Below are positions 23,267 through 35,285 of a DNA stretch of 64,000 nt, piece after piece. Each line of letters starts with the position of its first letter. Position 1 is the first letter of the stretch. Position numbers and translations under genes: made by a program. Origin of the DNA: Lycocorax pyrrhopterus obiensis (Eukaryota > Chordata > Aves > Passeriformes > Paradisaeidae). Under the pieces are notes generated by a model. It searched no databases, had not been told where the DNA came from, and saw nothing but the letters and a program-made list of their open reading frames with translations. Location of the stretch: positions 63,190,441-63,254,440 of the forward strand of contig JACSVZ010000007.1 of NCBI GenBank assembly GCA_014706295.1, given 5' to 3'.

Positions 23267-24290
23267 AAAACATCCTAATGGCCAAACGGTGGGAGGAACG
23301 TGTGGGAAATAATTAAGTCCGGCTTAAGTAATTAAAAACCATTCCTGAAATGTGGGAGAGCTCCACGAGGAGAGGAATCCTCTCGGGAGAGGTGAGAAAT
23401 AATCTTGTAATTCCTGAGTATTTGTGTGGAATTTCAGGACTTAAGGGAGCTCAAAAAATGGGAGAGTGGTGTTTTCCATGGGCATGGAGGGATGGGAAAA
23501 GGGGGAACGGCTTCCCACTGCTGGAGGGCAGCGATAGACGGGATTTTGGGATCTTTTAAAAACATCCTAATGGCCAAATGGTGGAAGGAACGTGTGGGAA
23601 ATAATTAAGTCCGGCTTAAGTAATTCGAATCCATTCCTGAATTGTGGGAGATCTCCACTGGATGTCGTGATTCCGGACAGGTGTCAGCAAGTCTCTTTTA
23701 TTTCTTAATTATTTTCTCACTTCGTCCCTTCTTAGCCATGAAAAATTCCCATTTTTATAGGAAAATCTGGATTTACTTGGGTTTTTAAAGAGCCTTTGTG
23801 GTCAGGACTGCCTAAAATCAGGCTGCTGAATGAGCCACCCTAATTAAACCCTTCCAACTCAGGATATTCCATGGTTTTATGACCTAAAGGTGTGGATGTG
23901 ATGGATAAATATCCACTCCTGGAGCTCTCCAGAAGGAATATTGCAGCCTGGGATTGAAAGGAAGCTGGAAAAGCCTTTGGAGATCCAGCTCAGCTTTGAT
24001 GACCCTTCCCAATCCATCTTCCATATTCCTGAGTGGTTCTTCCTGGGCTCTTGAGGAACTTCATTCCTATGGAATCTTATCCTGGCTTTTTGGGGGGGTT
24101 TCTGTGACCCTCAGGAATCCTCTTGGGAGAGGTGAGAAATAATTTTATAATTCCTGAAAATTTGTGTGGAATTTCAGCGCTTGAAGGGGCTTATAAAATG
24201 GGAGAGTGGCATTTTCCATGGGCATGGAGTGATAGGAAAAGGGGGAACGGCTTCCCACTGCCAGAGGGTGGGGTTACATGGGATTTTGGG
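23267..24290. repeat. Duplicated block, order A-B-A'-spacer-B'
   Basis: A (23267-23370, aaaacatcctaatggcc to cattcctgaaatgtggg) recurs as A' at 23569-23665. B (23381-23555, ggaatcctctcgggagagg to cgggattttggg) recurs as B' at 24115-24288. B contains CR1-like sequence (gggggaacggcttcccactg). A-to-A' offset is about 302 bp. B' is displaced by a roughly 450-bp unrelated spacer. Confidence 0.85.
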
Positions 24291-24350
24291 AAGGAATTCC
24301 TGGCTGGGAGGGTGGGGAGGCACTGGAACAGAATTCCCAGAGAAGGTGCC
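24225..24350 (+). mobile_element. CR1 type A fragment, truncated at both ends
   Basis: ggggaacggcttcccactgc, aattcctggctgggagg and cagaattcccagagaagg. The CR1 is cut by the 45-bp tandem array that follows. Confidence 0.8.
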
Positions 24351-24357
24351 CAGAGAA

Positions 24358-24615
24358 GAGCCAGGAAAGGATCTGTTTCCTCTGGAATTCTGCTCCTCTC
24401 AGAGCCAGGAAAGGACCTGATTTCCTCTGGAATTCTCCTCATTTCAGAGCCAGGAAAGGACCTGTTTTCCTCTGGAATTCTGCTCCTCTCAGAGCCAGGA
24501 AAGGACCTGATTTCCTCTGGAATTCTGCTCCTCTCAGAGCCAGGAAAGGACCTGATTTCTTCTGGAATTCTAAGAGCCAGGAAAGGACCTGTTTTCCTCT
24601 GGAATTCTCCTCATC
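24358..24615 (+). repeat. 45-bp tandem repeat, about 5.7 copies
   Basis: gagccaggaaaggacctg starts at 24358, 24402, 24447, 24492, 24537 and 24574, spaced 44/45/45/45/37. The unit continues tttcctctggaattctgc and ends ctcctctca. The period is 15 codons, so frames stay open through the array, but nothing suggests translation. Confidence 0.95.
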
Positions 24616-25024
24616 CAAAGGGAAATAACAACTCCTGAGCTCAGTGCCCCGCAGCTGCGTTGGGATGTCAGGGCTCATAAGTGTCCCTGGAATCCGTACC
24701 TGCGGAGCAGAGCTAAAAATAGGGAATGTCGTGTGCTGCCTCTCAGGCTCAGAGACGAGGCTGGAAAACAGGCCGGGAATTTTCCTCCTTGGTGGGGTTT
24801 TTTTATTCAGGGCTGAGCAGCTCTGCTCGGGTTTAGGGAAAGCTGGAAAAGCTCCAAAAAGGAAAATAATGGATATCCCAGGGAAGTTTTCCTTTTTGGA
24901 GACATATGGGGTAACGGAGAGGGAGGGGAAATGGAGGGAAGTTCAGGATATGTTGTGGAGAGAGTAAGAAAAGAAGACTTGGGGTGTTATCCGTGAGGAG
25001 CTGTAGGAATAAACGGTGAGCAGA

Positions 25025-25167
25025 TCACAGAATCCTGGAATGGATTGGGTTGGAAGGGACCTTAAATCCCATCTCATTCCACCGGGAACACCTTCCACTA
25101 TCCCGGGGTACTCCAAGCCCTGTCCAACCTGGCCTTAGACACTTCCAGGGATCCAGGGGCAGCCACT
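25025..25167 (-). mobile_element. CR1 type A fragment
   Basis: cacagaatcctggaatgg through gggaacaccttccactatcc to ccaggggcagccac. Confidence 0.85.
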
Positions 25168-26324
25168 TTTATCCATATTTATATAAATTTTTCATGGATG
25201 TATCCTGTCTGTGTCCCTCCATGCTCTTTTCCACTTGCTGAATTCCCAAGCTATAAAAGTGACCCTTGGCTTTGTTTCCCGGGTTTTCCCAGATTTATGG
25301 AATGTCTGTGGACGGGAATGTTGCTGTGGTGATTTGGAGGGAGGAAAGATTCCCTTATCCTTTCTTTTTAGCCGGGGAATTTTCCAAGAGCATTTCTTGA
25401 TGCTGTTCAAGAGAAGATAAATAGAAAATGTATTAAGATAATCTCTAAATTAATCTATAAATTAAGATAATTCCTAATTAAGCACCTATTTAATAGCAAG
25501 GGGCAGGGAAACCTTGGAATGTGGTGGCTCCCAAGGCCGGATCCAGGAGCACCACACGAAAACCTGGGAATTTGCTCAGGGTGCTCATCATATCCTAGGT
25601 ATCAGGAAAATAGCTGGAATTCTGGATAACGCCAGATGAGGGATGCTCCAGGGATGTTTCACTCCACTGGAGTGGTGATGGATTAGGAGAAGCCTCTGGC
25701 AATTAATCGTTGAGGGATGGGGGTGTTTAATTAGCACAGAATTCCGTAATTTACGATTCCAGTGTGTACTTAATCATGCACATCCTGTCGGTCTGGTGGC
25801 TCCAGTGGGCTCAGAGGATTTAGGGAATAGAGATATTCCAGATTTGATTGGAAAAGGTGATGAATTCCAGCAGAATTGGTTTTCTCTCTCCTGTGCAGGC
25901 GTCTGAACCTCAATATTTACCGAGCTGTGAAAAAAACTCCTTTCCCTCTCCAAGTCTTTGGGATCATCCCAAATACCAGCTGATAATTTCCCACGATTCC
26001 AAATCTCCTGGGAAAGAGCATTAATAGCTCAAATCTCCCAATGTTTTGTTTCCCACTGACTCCCTCACAAACGCTGATTGGAAAAGATGGGAATTTTTTA
26101 GAGTTCATTGGGAGAAAACTAATTTTCTGGCGTTGATCATTTAATCCAGAGCTTAAATTTGATCCAGTTCTGGCAGTGTCATAATTTCACCTCAGGTATT
26201 CCCAATCCAAAGTCCTCCCTCCATTTTCCTGGGCTCCAAATCCTTGGAGAATTACGTGTAATTATGGGATCAACGCAGGGATGGGAACAAGAAAAAAAGT
26301 CTTTTTGGGAGCTGATGAGGGGTT
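25168..26324. other. Unique intronic sequence
   Basis: Nothing recognised; 25410-25490 is AT-rich (aattaagataattcctaatt). Confidence 0.55.
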
Positions 26325-26505
26325 TTGTCTCCTCGGGAGGAATTTTTCATGGAAAGGGTTGTCAGGGATTGGAAAGGGTGGAGTTCCCATCCTTGGAGGT
26401 GTCCAAGGAATGATTGGATGTGGGTGGGTGACAAGGTGGAGATCGGGAACAGCTTGGGCTTGATGGTCTTGGAGGGCTTTTCCAACCTCAATAATTCTGG
26501 AATTC
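26325..26505 (+). mobile_element. CR1 type B-like 3' end
   Basis: ttttcatggaaagggttgtc, ggagttcccatccttggagg and gggcttttccaacctcaat. Confidence 0.8.
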
Positions 26506-26629
26506 TCTCATTAAGAGACACAAGGAGAGGAGATTCCTTGGTCTGGCTCCAGGATCATGGAATTTTCAGGCATGGCCAATATGGACTTATTGGATTTACG
26601 TAGGCTGCGAATTATGGGAAATGCCAAGG

Positions 26630-26800
26630 GAATCATGGAATTGCTGAGGTTGGAAAAGCCCTCTGAGATCATGGAGTCCAACCATCCCCAGCACTGCCCA
26701 GGCCACCACTGCCCCATTCCCCCAGTGCCACATCCACATGGATTTGAAATCCCTCCAGAGATGGGGACTCCACGCCTGCCCTGGAAAGCCCGTTCCAAAA
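26630..26800 (-). mobile_element. CR1 type C fragment
   Basis: atcatggaattgctgaggtt, ccaaccatccccagcactgc and gtgccacatccacatggatt. Confidence 0.85.
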
Positions 26801-27892
26801 TGGATAATGGATCTCATGGAAGAATTAAAATAGAGCCTGACTTGGATTTTAAGGAGAAAACACCTAAAAGGAGCAGCAGGAATGACAAAATCAGCTGGAT
26901 TTTCCTGCTGTGTTATTTTTGCTGGAGTATCCAGAGATTTATAAAGAATAAGGGAAAAAAAAAACAACCCAAAAAACCCATTAAAATGGACTGAGTGGAA
27001 TTTTTCTCCCCAGGGAATTACAAGTTTTAGATCCCAAATGTTCTGTTCTGGTGTTATCTTTTCAACTACCTTGGAGCTACCATGGAATGTCATCATCCCT
27101 CAAGGGAATATCAGGAATAACATGGAACAGAGCCGGTAGGAACAACAGACAAATGATAATCTGATAAATCCTGATAAAGCCATTTTTTCCCCGGAAACTC
27201 CAGGGTGTTTTTGTCTGCAGAGTTCAACCTCGGGAATATTAAAAAGAAATTTGATATTAAAGTCATTTCAATAATAACAGGAAGGTGCCCACAGGTTTTT
27301 TTTCCCCTTGGGATAAATGATTGCAATAATTATTTTCTATTTTTAAGGAAATGAGTAATTTCAGAAAATAGGGATATTGAATTTCACATCAGAGCCTGAT
27401 ATTTAAGGTATCAATCCAAATAATTGCCTCTGGAGCAACTAAAACTCTGACCACTAAAAGTGGTCAATATTTGGGCTTTGTTTGGTCTAAACTGGCTCAG
27501 AGCGTTCAGTGGGAATGAGGTGGGATTGAAATCCCATTTTCTGATGGTGCAGAACCATTAAAATTCCCAAATTTCTTGGCTGTGAGGGATTCTATAAATA
27601 CCCAGGGATTATTTGTCCATAAAAAGCCTGAGCTCAGATCTGTGCAAACACAGGAATATTTCTGGGTTTGAACTGCTGGAGTTTTTTTTCAATCTCCAAA
27701 TAGGGTGGAGAAGGTTTGGAAGAGTTTTTCAGTGGGAATGGAGTTGCTTCCAAGCTATTCAAAGGAAAACCTGCTTCTCAAAGTGCTGGTGGAAAATAAG
27801 GAGCAGCTTTTATTCCTTAGAGAGGGATCTGCTCTCCTGGAAGCTGCAGCTGGTGGGGCAGTGATGCTCCTGCAGAGCTGCCTCCAGCTCAG
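26801..27892. other. Unique intronic sequence
   Basis: Contains the GATA triplet at 27154; otherwise unremarkable. Confidence 0.5.
27154..27177 (+). promoter_or_regulatory. Triple GATA-type motif
   Basis: TGATAA occurs at 27154, 27162 and 27172, same strand, in unique sequence. Matches the WGATAR consensus; function unknown. Confidence 0.3.
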
Positions 27893-28375
27893 GATCCAAC
27901 ATCCGGGAGGATGTGGAGCTGCTGGAGTGATCCAGAGGTGGCCACAGAGCTGCTCCGAGGGCTGCAGCCTCTCTGGATCCAGGCTGGGAGAGCTGGGAAT
28001 GTTCACCTGGACAGGAGAAGGATCCAGGGAGAGCTCAGAGCCCCTTGCAGGGCCTAAAGGGGCTCCAGGAGAGCTGGAGAGGGACTGGGGACAAGGGCTG
28101 GAGGGACGGGACACAGGGAATGGCTTCCCACTGCCAGAGGGCAGGGATGGATGGGATCTTGGGAATTAGGAGTTCCCGGCTGTGAGGGTGGGGAAGGGCT
28201 GGGCTGGAATTCCCAGAGAAGCTGTGGCTGCCCCTGGATCCCTGGCAGTGTCCAAGGCCAGGTTGGCTGGGGCTTGGATCCACCTGGGATAGTGAAAGTG
28301 TCCCTGCCATGGCAGGGGTGGGATGAGCTTTAGAATCCGTTCCAACCCAAACCATTCCAGAATTCCATGATTCTG
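27893..28375 (+). mobile_element. CR1 type A fragment, long
   Basis: Starts at the ggatgtggagctgctggagt region and runs through gggaatgttcacctggac to ccaacccaaaccattccag. About 480 bp. Confidence 0.9.
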
Positions 28376-29577
28376 TGCCATGGGGTGGAAGTGGTCACCC
28401 AGGAGTCTCCCTTGCTGATGCTGAGCCCTTTCTCCAGCTTGTCTGGATCTTGGGAATGGCACTGTTGTATTTATTGATATTTTATCCGTTGTAAGCAGTA
28501 ATTGTTGCTTCCAAATCCATCCTCCAGATGCTCCAGCCAAATCCAATTCCAGGTGCACAACTCGTTGTCCTGGGAAGAGTAAATAATACATTAAAAACTG
28601 AGAGTTTAAGTCTTTATCCTGTCCCTGTGTGGTAAAAAGGAAGATCATTTGTCACAGCACTGGAATTATTCCTGATTTACGCCGGGAGCGCCTGGCTCAG
28701 TAATTCTTACGGATAAATTAATTGTGTGTGATATTCCCAAGCATCCAAACAAACATCCCAGTGATTAATTGGGATTTATGCCTCAGTAAAACATTGGGGA
28801 GATTCTCCTGTCTTTGCAGCACCGGGATAAATCATCTCCAGGGTTTCTGGAATGTGTTTTGTCTGGATCGTGTGGAAGCGGGATTAAACTCTGGCACAGC
28901 AGGGCTGGGAATTGGGATTGGGGTGGAAGCTGCACTTGGAAAATGGAAGTTTGATGTGTGTGTGAGGAGGAAGAAAAAAATCAGGAATGACAGTTTATGA
29001 AAGTCGGGAGAGTATTTTCCCTCTCTCCTGCCAACCGAGTGTGATCAGCCATCAGAGATGATTTTCCTTTATTCCTTGACTTTAGAGGGACGTAAATTTT
29101 CCCTTGGAATAACAATTACCTTTGGAAGGGCGACAAAATCCATTCCCACTTGCCATGATGGATAATGAGAGCATTGGAGCAACAAGAGGAGAGGTGATTT
29201 AGGGTCACCTGGAGGCACAGTGGGAGAGGCTCCAAGGAGCGCGAGCCAAGCGCCGCCGCCGGTGCCAGGTCGGAGATGAATCCTTCAGGGAAACTGGCAG
29301 GTCCTGGCAGGTCGAGTGTCTGGAGAGGGAGCAGGGAGCAGCCTGGGATGCTCCTTGCAGGGCTCCAATGGTGGAGAAGTTGGGGAGAAACAGAACCAGA
29401 GTGGTGGTTCTGAATTCCCATGTTCTCATTGCAGGCAGCTGTCTCAGGTAATTAATTTCATTAATTGATTAAATTCCAACCTGGAGGTTGTTATCCTTCT
29501 CTCTCGTGCCCATTCCCGTTATTGCCGTGATATGTCAGGAGCTTTGACGATGCCATTTACATCCTTAGGGGATTTTG
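28376..29577. other. Unique intronic sequence
   Basis: A CpG-richer patch at 29235-29280 (gagcgcgagccaagcgccgc) is the only oddity; no exon boundary fits it. Confidence 0.5.
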
Positions 29578-29850
29578 TGGAATCATGGAATGGTTCGGGT
29601 TGGAATGATCTTAAATTCCATCCCATTCCCACCCCTGCCATGGGCAGGGACACCTCCCACTGTCCCAGGCTGCTCCAAGCCCCAATGTCCAGCCTGGCCT
29701 TGGACACTGCCAGGGATCCAGGGGCAGCCATGGCTTCTCCGGAAATTCCATCCCCGTCCCTCCTCACCCTCCCAGCCAGGAATTCCTTCCCAATATCCCA
29801 TCCATCCCTGCCCTTTGGCAGTGGGAAGTCGTTCCCTGTGTCCTGTTTGT
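29578..29850 (-). mobile_element. CR1 type A fragment
   Basis: tggaatcatggaatggttcg to cgttccctgtgtcctgtt. Confidence 0.9.
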
Positions 29851-30318
29851 TATAGCTCTGATAAAGCAGAGGGAATTCCTTTTGGGATGCATCTCCTGCA
29901 CTGATTGGAGGCAGAAATCCTATTCCTGCTGGACTTTTGCTTTGGGGACTCAACCAACACGGAGCATTTTTGGGAATTGTTAATATTATTTGACTTTTAC
30001 ATTTTGTTAGGAAGAATTTGCCCTGTGCAAAGCAGCAAACAAAAAGTTACCCATTTTGGGAAAAAAATCTATTTTGAGTCAAGATGTCTGTATCTGCTTA
30101 AAAAGAAATTTCCTAATTTTAAGAAACATCATAATTTGTATAATTTGTTATGTCCAGTTTCTCTTTCGGAAGGATCTCAACACTCATCTTCATGTTGGGA
30201 GTGATGGGTTTGTCTGAAAAAAATGGAATTTCCACGTTTTTTTGTGATGGGCTTCCAAGAGAGGATTATCCGGGGTTGTCTAAAGGCATGGATGCCACTG
30301 GGTGAGGAATTCACTTTT

Positions 30319-30817
30319 GTCCTGGTGAGGCCACACCGTGAGGGCTGAAACCCCAGTTCTGGACACCTCATGAGGAGAAAGACATGGAGGGGCTGGAGCA
30401 GGGAAGGGAAGAACTGGGAAGGGGCTGGAGAATTCCTGAGGGAGCTGGGAAAGGGGCTCAGCCTGGAGAAAAGGAGGCTCAGGGGGGACCTTGTGGCTCT
30501 GCACAACTCCCTGACAGGAGGGGGCAGCCGGGGGGGGGTCGGGCTCTGCTCGCAGGGAACAGGGACAGGAGGAGAGGGAACGGCCTCAGGCTGGGCCAGG
30601 GGAGGCTCAGGGTGGACATCAGCAGGAATTTCCCCATGGAAAGGGTGGTCGGGCCTTGGCAGGGGCTGCCCAGGGAGGTTTGGAGTGCCCATCCCTGGAG
30701 GTGTCCAAGGAATTCCTGGAGGTGGCACTCAGTGCCAAGGTGGGCATCGGGCACAGCTTGGACTCGATGGTCCTGCAGGGCTTTTCCAATCTCAGTGTTC
30801 CAGGGATTCTGGGATTC
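30319..30817 (+). mobile_element. CR1 type B fragment
   Basis: cctggtgaggccacaccgtg, acatggaggggctggagcag, the gggggcagccggggggggtc block and cttttccaatctcagtgttc, in order. Confidence 0.9.
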
Positions 30818-30879
30818 AGTTAACTTTGGAATAACCAACTCATTCTCCAGTCTAGAGCCCGTTGAAGTTAATGAGAGAT

Positions 30880-31305
30880 GTTCTGCTCGCTTTCGTTAAT
30901 TTTTTTTTTCCCTGATTGCTCATTAATTGTGTGTAAACAGCTTTGGGTCAGCACAAGTTTGTTTATTGGGATTTATTTAAAGATTGATTTTGGTGATTCA
31001 TTTCTCCTCGAGCATTTGGAGGAGATTATTTCAACTACTCCCATTTGCGCTCCGTTCCTGGATCCTGACAAAATGGACCTGTGAGCTCTCTCATTCCCTT
31101 ATCCAAGAGCTGATTTTCCATGAGTTCATGGGCAAGTTCCCAGGAATTTCTGCCCTGCAGTGCTGAGTGTGGGCAGTGCTCAGCCCTGTGTTTATCTCGG
31201 TAATTGTTGTATTATAGATGCTTTAATAATTAACACACAGAGGCGTTATTGGGTTTATATCCCTAATGAACTGTGACATTATCATCGACTAATAATTACC
31301 TTCCT
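30880..31305. promoter_or_regulatory. Candidate conserved noncoding element, AT-rich
   Basis: Unique sequence with homeodomain-like cores (cattaattg, ggtaattgttg, ttaataattaac, ctaataattacc) and a Forkhead-like gtaaaca at about 30932. No repeat signature. Conservation was not tested. Confidence 0.3.
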
Positions 31306-31479
31306 CAAAACTGCTCCGTGAGCAGAGCAGCACGGAGCGGGAAGCTCCCAGGCTCTGGAATGTGAGTTTGGAGCAGCACTCAAGTTCAAGGCTTTCCTTT
31401 TCCCCATCTAAATAATTTAAATATTTATTGATCTGCAGCCCTGAATTATTTAACATTATTTTGATGTCAGCCTGCTCTT

Positions 31480-31552
31480 GTTCAAGGTGGCCCTGCCCAT
31501 GGAGGGGTTGGAATGAGATGATCCTTTCCAATCCAAACCATTCTGGGATTGA
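31480..31552 (+). mobile_element. CR1 type A 3' end
   Basis: ggccctgcccatggaggg to ccaatccaaaccattctggg. Only the last 70 bp of the element. Confidence 0.8.
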
Positions 31553-31979
31553 CCGGTGGTTTTGTGAGGGAATTTCTGCCATTGAGTGTAGGCCGAGGTG
31601 GTGGAGCTGACAATCAGCTGGCGGATGCAGAAAGTCGTTCCCTTGAAAAATTTGCTGAAGTCATTCCCAAAAACATTAATGGGCTCGTGTTGGGCAGCTC
31701 CAAAAGGGTTTTGTGCCATTTGGCTCCAGCCCGCACCAAAGGATCCGGGCACAAATCCTTCTGGAGTGATCTTACAGCCATAAAGATGAAGATCTTAATG
31801 CACCATCTGATAAAATATGGATTTTGTGGCACTTTTAGCATTCAGATTTTTGGATCTGTGTTTTTAAGGGGGATAAGCTGAGTGCCCATGGAATGTGGGT
31901 ACCTGTCCCTGCCAGCAGAAGGGATGGGCAAGTCTCCTGTCCTGGGATAAAATCCCTGCATCCCCTCATCCATTCAATA

Positions 31980-32235
31980 ATAGAATAATGGAATCCAGAA
32001 TTCCTGAGTGGGAAAGATCCACAGGGATCATTGATCCAGCTCCTGGCCCTGCACAGACACCTCAACAACCCCACCCTGGGCATCCCTGGCAGCGCTGTCC
32101 AAACGCTCCTGGAGCTCTGGCAGCCTCGGGGCCGTGCCCATTCCCTGGGGAGCCTGGGCAGTGCCCAGCACCCTCTGGAATAGTGGAAACATTCCCTGAT
32201 ATCCAACCTAAACCTCCCTGGCTCAGTTTTATCCT
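31980..32235 (-). mobile_element. CR1 fragment, old subfamily
   Basis: agctcctggccctgcacaga, ccaccctgggcatccctgg, ccattccctggggagcctgg and gatatccaacctaaacctcc fit an older CR1 subfamily distinct from types A-C. Confidence 0.75.
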
Positions 32236-32514
32236 TCATGGATCTCTTTTCCGAGAGCTTTCCGAACAACATCTCTATTGTAAATGTCAGGCAGCTTTTC
32301 CTTCTGGGAAGAAACACAGGCAAACACAGGTTGGGATCACATTTCTTCATCATCCGAACTTGTTCAGCCTTGTCTGAAAGATCAACGCTGCCTTCAAACA
32401 CCCAAAACCCAGGACATGATGCCTCAGGTGAAAGTCCACGGAAAGAGCATTCCTTCAGAGGGATGGATGCGGAGTGGAACAAACACTGGCTGTCTGCAGG
32501 AGCTGCTGTCAAGC

Positions 32515-32850
32515 GTGCCCAGGGAAGTGAACGGAGCTGGGAAGGGGCTGGAGAATTCCTCAGGGAGCTGGGAAAGGGGCTCAGCCTGGAGAAAAGGAGG
32601 CTCAGGGGGGACCTTGTGGCTCTGCACAACTCCCTGACAGGAGGGGGCAGCCGGGGGGGTCGGGCTCTGCTCCCAGGGAACAGGGACAGGAGGAGAGGGA
32701 ACGGCCTCAGGCTGGGCCAGGGGAGGCTCAGGGTGGACATCAGCAGGAATTTCCCCATGGAAAGGGTGGTCAGGCCTTGGCAGGGGCTGCCCAGGGAGGT
32801 TTGGAGTGCCCATCCCTGGAGGTGTTCAAGGAATTCCTGGATGTGTCAAT
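32515..32850 (+). mobile_element. CR1 type B fragment
   Basis: agggaagtgaacggagctgg to ggtgttcaaggaattcctgg. Stops before the 3' end. Confidence 0.9.
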
Positions 32851-32984
32851 CAGTTGTGTCCATTCTTCTGGCCAGCACGGGGAGGACTTGGATTGGCCCA
32901 GGATGGACTCACGGACCCTGTGAAACTGCAGAGCCAACTCCAACAGCCCCTTGGGTTGGGGTGGTTTCATTCTCTGAGCCTCCC

Positions 32985-33190
32985 AGGAATTGCTGTGAGA
33001 GTGGTGAGGCCCTGGATAGAATTCCCAGAGAAGCTGTGGCTGCCCCTGGATCCCTGGAGGTGTCCAAGGCCAGACTGGACACTGGGGCTTGGAGCAGCCG
33101 GGGATAGTGGAAGGTGTCCCTGCCCATGGCAGGGGTGGCACTGGATGAGACTTAGGGTCCCCTCCAACCCAAACCATTCCACGGTTGTAT
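32985..33190 (+). mobile_element. CR1 type A fragment
   Basis: aattcccagagaagctgtgg to ccaacccaaaccattccacg. Confidence 0.85.
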
Positions 33191-33402
33191 TTTCAATGCA
33201 TCCCATTCCCATACTCTGCATCCAGAAACCATCCCAGCCCTTTCATCCATAGAGGAATTCTCGGTGTTGCTCCAGAGGGAACAAAACCTGGAATTAACCC
33301 TCCCATGGTGCTCTTTCTCCTCTAGGTGACTTCTCCCATGCAAGGAGCAAGCCCATGGATGCTGCAAGCCTGGGGTCCCTGGGCACATTCCCACCTTTGG
33401 AG

Positions 33403-33535
33403 AATCCCAGAGTTCGGTTTGGGTGGGAAGAGACCTTAAATCCCATCCAGCCCCACACCCTTCCCTCTGCAGGGACACGTTCCACTATCCCAGATTGCTC
33501 CAAACCCCATCTAACCTTGGCCCAACCTGGTGGTG
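33403..33535 (-). mobile_element. CR1 type A fragment
   Basis: gagttcggtttgggtggg, ccctctgcagggacacgttc and ttgctccaaaccccatctaa. Confidence 0.8.
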
Positions 33536-33639
33536 CAGCTGGAGCTGGGGGGGCCCTGTGATGTCCCCAAGTGCCACCACTCCTTGGCAGCTCCCACAGA
33601 GGGGAATTAAAGCTGCCTTTGATGTCTGAGTTTTGCCTG

Positions 33640-34110
33640 CACTTTAATATGGTTTGATCAAAGCTTTGAGCGAGAGCTTAAACCTTGATTTTTCGCCCAC
33701 ATCCTGCTCGGAGTGGCTGGATTCTCCCATGGATGTGTGGAGAGATGTTAAACCTTTTGGATCCTGTTTTTAATATTTAACAGCCACTTCTGCAATCGGC
33801 TCCAATTTAAAGCTATCAAACACTTTGGGGCCCAGATAATAAGGAGGATATTAGGTAGCAATATTTTATTTTTTCTGAGCTCGCACCGAGGATTTATGCA
33901 ATCATTATTTTGATTAAGGACGTTTGAAAGCATATGTGAGTATTTTTCATTCTTCGGCGCTATCTTTAGCTCTTCCAATTAATTTCCAATTCCAGGAGTC
34001 TGTGGAATCTGACGGAGTTTGCTGTGCTGAGGGATGTATTAAGGACAGCTTACGATCCATTAATTAGGAGTGTGTTTAAAGCCGTAATCTCAGAGTTTCG
34101 AAGGCATCTT
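33640..34110. promoter_or_regulatory. Candidate conserved noncoding element
   Basis: Unique sequence without CR1 signatures and with a composition unlike the GGAAT/CCCA-rich surroundings, e.g. taatatggtttgatcaaagc, gcccagataataagg, gatccattaattaggag. Conservation was not tested. Confidence 0.3.
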
Positions 34111-34864
34111 CTTTCCACCCTTCCCATTTTCATCTGGTTTTCCTCAAATATTTGGTTTGCTGGGATCAGGAGAAGGATTTGCAGCTCCTGGAAACCAAAG
34201 TGCTGGGGAAGTTGGATGCTGCTGGATTCCTCCAGCTGAGGATCCTGTCCCAAAGCTCAGCCTTAAGCATTTCATCCTCTGTGGCTTCATATTCCTTGTG
34301 TGAAATTCTTCCCTCGCCTGGGCCCTAAAGTGGGATCTCTACCAGGATTTTGTTGCTTTGCCTGGGGAAAAATGAAAAAAAAAACCTGTTAAACTCATCA
34401 AGTCAAGGCCTTGTGCACGTGGAAAACACTTTGGGATGGATTTAAGGAGGGAAACAGGATTGGGAATACCCTGTGTGCCACCAGAATCTGCTCTACATGG
34501 AACTGACTCCACAAATTATTTCCTGGTGGTGATACCTGTGTTGATACGAAAATACAAAGGGATTTATTTTGTGTTTTGGTGGAAAAATCAGTGATCAGGA
34601 CGGAGATCTGGAAAGGGCTGGAAGCTAATTCTGGTGTCCTCAGAGGGGACTTGCCGTATCCCTGTTCCTCAGTGAAAACTTCAGGCAGGAAGATGCCACT
34701 TCCTCGTTACTCATCTGCTGGAAGTGTTTTCAATTCCAATTACACAATGAAAAATATTTTGAGATCGTTCCAGAAGAGATTTAAAACAAATCAGCAATCT
34801 GACAAATCCGAAGGTTAATCACCATGTTTGGGTTTTAAAATTAAGTTCAAAACTTGTGGTTTTT

Positions 34865-35285
34865 AGATGGGAAAGGGGCTGGGAAGGGGCTGGAGCCCCA
34901 GGAGTGGCTGAGGGAGCTGGGAAAGGGGCTCAGCCTGGAGAAAAGGAGGCTCAGGGGGGACCTTGTGGCTCTGCACAACTCCCTGACAGGAGGGGGCAGC
35001 CGGGGGGGCTCGGGCTCTGCTCCCAGGGAACAGGGACAGGAGGAGAGGGAACGGCCTCAGGCTGGGCCAGGGGAGGCTCAGGGTGGACATCAGCAGGAAT
35101 TTCCCCATGGAAAGGGTGCTCAGGCCTTGTCAGGGGCTGCCCAGGGAGGTTTGGAGTGCCCATCCCTGGAAGTGTTCAAAAAACCTGTGGATGTGGCACT
35201 TGAGAACATGAATTAGTGGTGACCGTGGTGGCGGTGCTGGGCTGATGGACTCTTCTGGTCTTTTCCTGCTTTATTGATTCTGTGA
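34865..35285 (+). mobile_element. CR1 type B body with type C-like tail
   Basis: Type B from gggctgggaaggggctgg, then gtggatgtggcacttgaga (type C wording), ending tattgattctgtgat. May be a B/C junction like the copies at 38.5 and 62.8 kb, but shorter. Confidence 0.85.

Noticed and set aside
24358..24615. CRISPR-like direct repeats
   Set aside because: Contiguous tandem units without unique spacers, in vertebrate DNA.
29235..29280. CpG-rich patch as promoter or alternative first exon
   Set aside because: Too short and isolated, with no TATA, initiator or donor site arranged around it.
31835..32758. 307-codon minus-strand open frame
   Set aside because: Both ends run through CR1 copies (31980-32235 and 32515-32850); it has no protein features of its own and equivalents appear wherever type B CR1 occurs.
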